Shown here one piece after another: positions 31,956 to 36,174 of a DNA stretch of 36,174 bases (its first letter is position 1; each line of letters opens with the position of its first letter). The DNA comes from Variovorax sp. KK3 (GTDB taxonomy: Bacteria > Pseudomonadota > Gammaproteobacteria > Burkholderiales > Burkholderiaceae_C): assembly GCF_001984055.1 (NCBI RefSeq), contig NZ_LYVO01000077.1, forward strand, positions 1 through 36,174, read 5' to 3'. Under the pieces are notes generated by a model that saw nothing but the letters and a program-made list of their open reading frames with translations, was not told where the DNA came from and ran no database searches. The position numbers and the translations under genes are program-made.

Positions 31956-33266
31956 TCAGGCGCGCGCCGGCGCCGCGCTCGGTGCCGTGGGGTGGGCGCT
32001 CTGCGGCCGCACCAAGGCCGCCGCCGCGCCCAGCACGCACAACGCCGTGACGTAGTGCGCCGGCGCCATGCGGTCCCAGCCCATCAGGGCCGTGACCAGC
32101 ACCGGCGTGAGGCCGCCGAAGACCGCATAGAAGGCGTTGTAGCCGAACGAAAGCCCCGTGGCTCGCACGGCCGCGGGGAAGGCCCGAACGCCGAAGATCG
32201 GCACGATCGCGATGCTGCCGGTGAAGAAGCCCGCGGCCGCGTAGTGCCACAGCAGCCACGCATGCGTGTTGGGCAGCCCGGAGAACAGCAGCCAGGTGGC
32301 GATGCCCAGGCCCAGCCAGCCGACGAACATGACGCGGCGCACGCCGACGTGGTCGCTGGCCCAGCCGGCGAGCACACAGCCGACGATGACGCAGAAGGTC
32401 GCGAGCGAGTTGGCCGCCAGCGATTCCGTGGCAACAACGCCATAGTGCTTCTGCAGCAAGGTGGGGCCGAGCAGCAGTACCACGCCGACCGCGGCCGACA
32501 GCACCCAGGTCTGCAGGCCCAGGTACAGCAGCGTGCCGCGGTGTTCGCGCACCACCGTCATCAGCGGCACGCCTCGGGCCAGCTCGCGGCGCGCGGCCAT
32601 GGCCCTGAAGATCGGCGTTTCCTCGAGGAAGCGACGCAGGTAGACCGTGACCAGGCCGAACACGCCACCCAGCACGAACGGGATGCGCCACGCGAAGTCG
32701 CGCACCTGCGCGTCGCCGTAGTGCGCATGGATGACGTAGGCGGCCAGGCTGCCGAGCAGGATGCCGCCCGTCAGCCCGGCCGTGATGGTGCCGAGCGCCA
32801 GACCGTAGTGGCGGCGCGGGGCATGCTCGCCGACGAAGACCCAAGCACCGGTCAGCTCGCCGCCGACCGCCACGCCCTGCAGCACGCGCATCATCAGCAG
32901 CAGCGCGGGCGCCCACCAGCCGATGTGCTCGAAGGTGGGCAGGCAGGCGATCAGCAGCGTGGGCAGCGCCATGAGCAGCACCGACAGGCTGAACATGCGC
33001 TTGCGGCCCAGGCGGTCGGCGAAGTGCCCGAACACCAGCCCGCCGAACGGGCGCGCCAGGTAGCCGGCCGCGAAGATGCCGAAGGCCTGCATCTGGCGCG
33101 CGCCGTCGGACATGTGGGCCGGGAAGAAGAGCGACCCGATCACGCCGGCGAAGAAGACGTAGATCACGAAGTCGTAGTACTCGAGCGTGCCGCCGAGCGA
33201 CGACAGCGAGAGGGTCTTGATGTCGGCCGCGCGAAAGCCGCGGTCGGCGATGGGAAGGCGGTTCAT
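31956..33266 (-). CDS. MFS transporter, metabolite:H+ symporter type
   Basis: 436 residues, about 12 helices. The N-terminal SSLGGTLEYYDFVIYVFFA is the MHS-family opening (usual G-x-x-x-E-W/Y-Y-D-F; 24-33 here), with ARPFGGLVFGHFADRLGRKRM (motif A, about 71-91) between helices 2 and 3 and a LEETPIFRAM region after helix 6, both typical of ShiA/KgtP/ProP relatives. These carry carboxylates, shikimate-like compounds or compatible solutes with protons. The substrate is unknown. The gene lies 27 bases downstream of the glycine-zipper lipoprotein gene, so it may be read from the GGGAC-repeat promoter at 33818-33879. Confidence 0.9.
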   Translation of the reverse strand: MNRLPIADRGFRAADIKTLSLSSLGGTLEYYDFVIYVFFAGVIGSLFFPAHMSDGARQMQAFGIFAAGYLARPFGGLVFGHFADRLGRKRMFSLSVLLMALPTLLIACLPTFEHIGWWAPALLLMMRVLQGVAVGGELTGAWVFVGEHAPRRHYGLALGTITAGLTGGILLGSLAAYVIHAHYGDAQVRDFAWRIPFVLGGVFGLVTVYLRRFLEETPIFRAMAARRELARGVPLMTVVREHRGTLLYLGLQTWVLSAAVGVVLLLGPTLLQKHYGVVATESLAANSLATFCVIVGCVLAGWASDHVGVRRVMFVGWLGLGIATWLLFSGLPNTHAWLLWHYAAAGFFTGSIAIVPIFGVRAFPAAVRATGLSFGYNAFYAVFGGLTPVLVTALMGWDRMAPAHYVTALCVLGAAAALVRPQSAHPTAPSAAPARA

Positions 33267-33293
33267 GGGGTGGCTTTCAGGCGCTGCGCCGTT

Positions 33294-33782
33294 TCAACGC
33301 GGCACCACGCGCGCGTTGACGCCGGAGCCTTCCAGGTACACCCGCATGCCCGGGTACAGCGCGGGGTTCACCGGCTGCGTGACCGCGACGATGACGCCGT
33401 TGTCCACGCGCACCACCACCTGCTGCGCCGGCAGCGGCCGGTCGAAGTCGGCCTGCTGGATCTCGTTGCCGAGGAAGCCGCCACCCAGCGAGCCCAGCAC
33501 GGTGGCGACCGCGCGGCCGTTGCCGCGGCCGATCAGGTTGCCGAGGCCGGCGCCCGCGATGCCGCCGATGATGGCGCCCACGCCGGCATGCGACGGGCCC
33601 TGCAGCTGGCTCGCATTGATCTGCTCGATGACGCCCTGGCGCACCTCGATGGCACCCGGCTGCGGGCCGCCCGGGGGCGCGTAGCTCGCGCAGCCTGTCA
33701 GGCCGGCGGCGAGCGCCAACACGAGCAGGAGCCCGCGTGCTGCGGACAGGGGCGAAGAAGAGAAGCTGCGGATCGATGTCAT
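33294..33782 (-). CDS. Glycine-zipper outer-membrane lipoprotein (SlyB/OsmB-like)
   Basis: 162 residues. Signal with lipobox LTGC (Cys31), a linker, a VIEQINASQ segment typical of SlyB/Pcp relatives, then a glycine zipper (about 66-108, with GAIIGGIAGAGLGNLIG and GSLGGGFLGNE) that forms a membrane-inserting helical hairpin, and a C-terminal beta region (QQVVVRVDNGVIVAVTQ). Members are anchored in the outer membrane and are often envelope-stress induced. The ATG at 33782 has AGAGGT at five bases. The divergent neighbour is another small lipoprotein with a matching promoter. Confidence 0.85.
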   Translation of the reverse strand: MTSIRSFSSSPLSAARGLLLVLALAAGLTGCASYAPPGGPQPGAIEVRQGVIEQINASQLQGPSHAGVGAIIGGIAGAGLGNLIGRGNGRAVATVLGSLGGGFLGNEIQQADFDRPLPAQQVVVRVDNGVIVAVTQPVNPALYPGMRVYLEGSGVNARVVPR

Positions 33783-33817
33783 GGTGACCTCTGTGCGGTG
33801 TGTTGAAGGATGGATGA

Positions 33818-33879
33818 ATGCTAGGCAGCCGGCGCGTTGCCGAATTGCCTTCGCGTCCCATGTCTTGTTCGGGTGTCTG
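33818..33879 (-). promoter_or_regulatory. Promoter with phased GGGAC-type repeats, lipoprotein gene at 33782
   Basis: On the minus strand: CAGAC (33879-33875), GGGAC (33859-33855) exactly 20 bases apart, then 31 bases, then -10 TAGCAT (33823-33818), 35 bases before the ATG. The same order and spacing recur at 33907-33968, 34941-35002 and 35028-35089. Confidence 0.5.
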
Positions 33880-33935
33880 GCGCTTGCGCCGGAAACGAAG
33901 CGATGCGGGACGCCGGGGCAAGACATGGGACGCGA
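33851..33935. repeat. 17-base perfect inverted repeat between divergent lipoprotein genes
   Basis: TCGCGTCCCATGTCTTG at 33851-33867 has its exact reverse complement at 33919-33935, with 51 bases between. Each copy points the same way relative to its gene (69 and 70 bases before the two ATGs). It is therefore better read as one regulatory site duplicated for each promoter than as a hairpin. Confidence 0.75.
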
Positions 33936-33968
33936 GACCCACATCGCCCGCCCCGCAAAACCTACAGT
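33907..33968 (+). promoter_or_regulatory. Promoter with phased GGGAC repeats, small lipoprotein gene at 34006
   Basis: GGGAC at 33907-33911 and 33927-33931 (20-base period), then 31 bases, then -10 TACAGT (33963-33968), 37 bases before the ATG. The two sites would lie on one face of the helix about two turns apart. Confidence 0.55.
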
Positions 33969-34005
33969 GACCAGGTCATCAACCAACCCTTCAAGGAATA
34001 GCTTC

Positions 34006-34266
34006 ATGAAACCGTTCACTGCCTTCTTCAGCGGCGTCGCCGCCACGGCACTGCTCACTGCCTGCGCCACCTCATTCGCGCTATCGCATCCCAACTTCGA
34101 GAATGCCGAACAGGCCCTGCAAGTGGCCATCAACCACATCCGCGGCGCACAGCAGGTCAACGGCCCCACCTTCGGCGGCCATGCCGGCCGGGCCATCGAC
34201 CTGATCCGCCAGGCGCAAGACGAGATCTCGATTGCCGACGAATACCACCGCGGCGTGCGTTACTGA
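34006..34266 (+). CDS. Small exported lipoprotein of unknown function
   Basis: 86 residues: Lys-containing n-region, hydrophobic core and lipobox LLTAC (Cys20), followed by a mature part of about 65 residues that is largely helical, with the His-containing segments HPNFENAEQALQVAINHIRGAQQ and GGHAGRAIDLIRQAQDEISIADEYH. The helices look amphipathic and could pair. I do not recognise the family. AAGGA lies nine bases before the ATG. It is divergent from the glycine-zipper lipoprotein gene and is followed immediately by a strong terminator, so it is a single-gene transcript. Confidence 0.8.
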   Translation: MKPFTAFFSGVAATALLTACATSFALSHPNFENAEQALQVAINHIRGAQQVNGPTFGGHAGRAIDLIRQAQDEISIADEYHRGVRY

Positions 34267-34276
34267 ACCGAAACGC

Positions 34277-34313
34277 AAAAAGCCGGCCGTCGCAATGACG
34301 GCCGGCTTTTTTT
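34277..34313 (+). terminator. Strong rho-independent terminator after the small lipoprotein gene
   Basis: A perfect 11-base stem (AGCCGGCCGTC at 34281-34291 with GACGGCCGGCT at 34297-34307) around a GCAAT loop, preceded by A residues and followed by a T run to 34313. The A and T flanks pair as well, so it can also serve the convergent gene at 34358-34903. Confidence 0.92.
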
Positions 34314-34357
34314 GTTCCCGCTTTTCTTTCTGGTCTTCCTCTTCTCCCCTGTCTTGA

Positions 34358-34903
34358 TCAACGCTGCGCGACGGTCCGCTCCGGGTACCACTGCGTGAAC
34401 TTGATCGCGCCGATCAATGCGGCGATCGTCACGAGGATGCCCACGCGCATCAGCTGCTCGGGCATCAGCAGCATGCCCACATCGGCCAGCACCATCACGA
34501 CGAAGGCCAGCGCCCAGGCGCCGCTGATCACCATGTTCGTGCGCAGGAAGCCCGGCGTGTTCCAGTGCTCCGGCGGCACCTGCTCGCGCGCGTACTGCAA
34601 CGTGAAGGGCCGGCGCAGTGCCATCGTGGCCAGCACGATGGCCAGCAAGCCCGCATCGACGCGCAGCCGCACGCCCATCACGGACCAGCCCGGATCGCCG
34701 AGCAAGGCCCAGGCAGCCATGCCGGCGAAGAGCACGAAGGTGCCGATCTCCAGCAGCTTGACCGAACGCCCCGCGCCCAGCGCGTCACGCACGATCAGGA
34801 TGGCCGAGAGCGCAGCGCCGGTGGCCAGGCCTGCCAACGAGCCGGCGAAGCGATCGACCAGTGCGAAGCCGATGAAAGGCGCGAAGGCCAGAACGATGCC
34901 CAT
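34358..34903 (-). CDS. Integral membrane protein of unknown function
   Basis: 181 residues with about six hydrophobic segments (about 2-16, 22-44, 53-67, 78-93, 128-148, 155-172). Between them are short basic loops such as RDALGAGRSVK and RRPFTLQYAREQVPPEHW. Loop W/P-rich residues 103-118 (YAREQVPPEHWNTPGF) stand out and are probably conserved. No family is recognised. The ATG at 34903 is chosen over upstream in-frame codons because GAGGAG lies six bases before it. It is divergent from the exported-protein gene at 35119 and shares its GGGAC-type promoter layout. Confidence 0.8.
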   Translation of the reverse strand: MGIVLAFAPFIGFALVDRFAGSLAGLATGAALSAILIVRDALGAGRSVKLLEIGTFVLFAGMAAWALLGDPGWSVMGVRLRVDAGLLAIVLATMALRRPFTLQYAREQVPPEHWNTPGFLRTNMVISGAWALAFVVMVLADVGMLLMPEQLMRVGILVTIAALIGAIKFTQWYPERTVAQR

Positions 34904-34940
34904 GAAAAACTCCTCGATAAGGTGGTTGAACGATGGGTGA

Positions 34941-35002
34941 ATCGTAGGAATCGGCGGCCCTTGCGTGTGATCGCACCATCTCATTTGTGGACCCTGCGTC
35001 TC
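34941..35002 (-). promoter_or_regulatory. Promoter with phased GAGAC-type repeats, membrane-protein gene at 34903
   Basis: On the minus strand: GAGAC (35002-34998) and GAGAT (34982-34978), 20 bases apart, then 31 bases, then -10 TACGAT (34946-34941), 37 bases before the ATG. The sites are weaker matches than those at 33907-33931 but the spacing is identical. Confidence 0.42.
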
Positions 35003-35027
35003 ATGCCTGTCGGATGAATTCGCGTGC

Positions 35028-35089
35028 GGGACGGTGCGGCATGAAACGGGACAGGCCGCCAACAAGCGAACCCCTGCAAAGCCGACCAT
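35028..35089 (+). promoter_or_regulatory. Promoter with phased GGGAC repeats, exported-protein gene at 35119
   Basis: GGGAC at 35028-35032 and 35048-35052 (20-base period). The -10 expected 31 bases further is GACCAT (35084-35089), a poor hexamer. A CTGCAAAG just before it parallels CCGCAAAA at the 33963 promoter. Confidence 0.42.
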
Positions 35090-35118
35090 GGAGGCACCTC
35101 AACTCACAGGAGCAATCC

Positions 35119-35631
35119 ATGTACTTCTCTTCCGCTTCCACTTTCACTTCCTCGATACAACAGCGGCGCGGCATGCGCTTCCTGGCTCATGCGGCACTCT
35201 CGGCCGCAGCCGCTGCGACGATGCTGCTGGCGGCCGGCGGCGCGCAAGCCCAGTCGCTGCCCAAGATCCACGTCAGCAACGGCATCGAATACGTGAGCGG
35301 CGGCATCGGCAGCGACGAAGCCACGCTCATGCGCGATTCGATCAGCCGCTGGCCCGCCAGCCTCGAGTTCTCGGTAAAGGACGGCCAGCGCGCCGAGTAC
35401 GCCGCCAAGGTCGACGTCAGCGTGATCGACGCGAACGGCCAGGCCGTGCTGGACCATGTGACCGCCAAGGGCCCGTTCATGCTCATGGACCTGGCGCCGG
35501 GCCGCTACCGCGTGCTCGCCACGCTGTCGGGCAAGACCCTCGAGCGCCAGATCGACGTGAAGGCCGGCGGCCCGGTTCGCGCCGTGTTCGAGTGGCCAGC
35601 GGGCACCGACGGCGCCGGCCAACGCGGCTGA
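35119..35631 (+). CDS. Exported protein with a carboxypeptidase-regulatory-like beta domain
   Basis: 170 residues from ATG 35119, preceded by AGGAG at six bases. A long signal (basic QQRRGMRF, then an Ala-rich core) ends near GGAQAQ (about 45), so it is periplasmic or surface. The mature part begins LPKIHVSNGIEYVSGGIGSDEATLMRD and continues into beta strands (VDVSVIDANGQAVLDHV; PFMLMDLAPGRYRVLATLSGKT) that resemble a single transthyretin/carboxypeptidase-regulatory-like fold. SDEATLMRD is a motif I have seen in other small betaproteobacterial exported proteins, function unknown. It is under the GGGAC-type promoter and divergent from the membrane-protein gene. Confidence 0.78.
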   Translation: MYFSSASTFTSSIQQRRGMRFLAHAALSAAAAATMLLAAGGAQAQSLPKIHVSNGIEYVSGGIGSDEATLMRDSISRWPASLEFSVKDGQRAEYAAKVDVSVIDANGQAVLDHVTAKGPFMLMDLAPGRYRVLATLSGKTLERQIDVKAGGPVRAVFEWPAGTDGAGQRG

Positions 35632-35787
35632 GCACGCCGAACGCAGCCGTGAGCAGGCCTTCGGGGCTGCGACAAAAAACGAGATTCAGTTTTAGCGATG
35701 TTGATCGAGAATCCGGCCCCGCAACGGGGATGAGACGGCCGTCTCGCTGACGCAGCGAGCATCGGGCATCAGGGATCGATTTGGGTC

Positions 35788-35805
35788 CCCTTGCGATGGC
35801 AAGGG
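35788..35805 (+). promoter_or_regulatory. Hairpin just upstream of the exoprotein start
   Basis: CCCTTGC (35788-35794) and GCAAGGG (35799-35805) form a perfect 7-base stem around GATG. The loop contains an in-frame ATG (35796), and the 3' arm enters the GGGAGG ribosome site (35803-35808) of the TTG at 35817. Folding would partly mask that site, so translation could be tuned here. Function is inferred only. Confidence 0.4.
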
Positions 35806-35816
35806 AGGCCAGGAAT

Positions 35817-36174
35817 TTGAACAAGCGATTTCATCGCGTCGTCGTCAACGCGGCGCGGGGCTCGAAGGTGGTCGTGCAGGAGACTGCGCGGGCCATGGGC
35901 AAGGTCGGGGCCACGCCGTTGGTGGCGGCTGCAATGGGCGCGTTTGGCGCGTTTGGCGCGTTTGGCGCGTTGGCAGCGCTGCCCGCTTCGGCCCAGATCG
36001 TCGGCGCCCCCGGCGCGCCCGCGAACCTGCGGCCCATGGTGCTCACGGCACCCAACGGCGTGCCGCTCGTGAACATCCGCACGCCCTCGGCTTCGGGCGT
36101 CTCCCGCAACCTCTACAACCAGTTCGACGTCTCCGCGCGCGGGCTCATCCTCAACAACGCCCGCACCGCTGCGC
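35817..36174 (+). CDS. Two-partner-secretion exoprotein (FHA/CdiA-type TpsA), N-terminal part (runs off the window)
   Basis: 119 codons to the edge. The start is a TTG at 35817 with GGGAGG eight bases upstream, giving MNKRFHRVVVNAARGSKVVVQ, a typical extended signal peptide region (ESPR) of large autotransporters and TpsA proteins. An in-frame ATG at 35796 would add MAREARN ahead of it. The hydrophobic core includes three tandem Ala-Phe-Gly units and ends near LPASAQ (54-60). The mature N-terminus carries the TPS-domain landmarks NGVPLVNIRTP (80-90), NLYNQFDVSARGLILNN (98-114) and the start of the N-A-R segment. Proteins with this start are exported by an outer-membrane TpsB partner and serve as adhesins or contact-dependent toxins. 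The tail that would decide lies outside the window, and no TpsB gene is visible. Confidence 0.9.
   Translation, partial: MNKRFHRVVVNAARGSKVVVQETARAMGKVGATPLVAAAMGAFGAFGAFGALAALPASAQIVGAPGAPANLRPMVLTAPNGVPLVNIRTPSASGVSRNLYNQFDVSARGLILNNARTAA
35940..35971 (+). repeat. Tandem 9-base repeat in the exoprotein signal peptide
   Basis: GCGTTTGGC is repeated three times (35940-35966) with a partial fourth copy (GCGTT). It encodes Ala-Phe-Gly units in the hydrophobic core. Slippage would change the core length by three residues without shifting frame. Confidence 0.8.

Noticed and set aside
33783..34196. N-terminal extension of the glycine-zipper lipoprotein up to 34196
   Set aside because: It would run through the divergent promoter region and the other lipoprotein gene and would bury the lipoprotein signal inside the chain.
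1..36174. CRISPR array, insertion sequence, prophage or tRNA gene
   Set aside because: No regularly spaced repeats, transposase or integrase motifs, terminal inverted repeats or tRNA-like cloverleaf sequences were noticed on reading both strands.

Overview
The window looks like chromosomal DNA of a high-GC betaproteobacterium, most likely Comamonadaceae and close to Variovorax. The basis is uniformly high GC with strong G/C third-position bias, a Bug/TctC-type solute-binding protein, sulfonate-type ABC importers, CaiB/BaiF and mandelate-racemase family enzymes, and LysR control. The genus is an inference. Thirty-two protein genes are called. No rRNA, tRNA, CRISPR array, insertion sequence or phage gene was seen, and no gap without a gene exceeds about 245 bases.

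Left part (1-8116, all minus strand): the N-terminal part of an alpha/beta-hydrolase-like lipoprotein, two small membrane proteins, a cytoplasmic hybrid histidine kinase, and an ABC-importer operon (ATPase, substrate-binding protein, permease, second paralogous substrate-binding protein, 3-hydroxyisobutyrate-dehydrogenase-family enzyme). Divergent from it (8358-12838, plus strand) are an EthD-domain protein, a D-apionate-lactonase-like protein, a LysR regulator and a class III CoA-transferase.

The most unusual gene is 12972-17582. It encodes a 1536-residue protein that reads as an uncharacterised alpha+beta module, a DyP-type heme peroxidase, a degenerate cytochrome P450 and a C-terminal SGNH/GDSL hydrolase on one chain. 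The P450 module keeps its heme-cysteine loop but appears to lack the ExxR pair and the acid of the I-helix. This suggests chemistry on peroxides rather than O2/NAD(P)H. Convergent with it, overlapping by 23 bases, is a 989-residue cyclase-ATPase-TPR signalling protein.

20649-31030 is a catabolic block. A seven-gene minus-strand operon encodes an SDR, two permeases, an ATPase, a substrate-binding protein, a second 3-hydroxyisobutyrate-dehydrogenase-family enzyme and a Bug protein. Divergent from it are an SMP-30 lactonase and a mandelate-racemase/enolase-family dehydratase, followed by a convergent aldehyde dehydrogenase. The set fits oxidation of a sugar or sugar-like acid through lactone, aldonic acid and keto-acid stages. 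Four promoters (EthD, CoA-transferase, SDR operon, aldehyde dehydrogenase) share a CTT-N11-AAG dyad centred 53-54 bases upstream of a -10 hexamer, close to the classic -65 LysR site. I infer that they form one regulon of the LysR protein encoded at 10609.

Right part (31178-36174): a DUF4239-like protein, an MHS-type MFS transporter, and two divergent pairs of small envelope genes. The four promoters of these pairs carry GGGAC-like repeats with a 20-base period at a constant 31 bases from the -10. The window ends in the first 119 codons of a large two-partner-secretion exoprotein (FHA/CdiA type).
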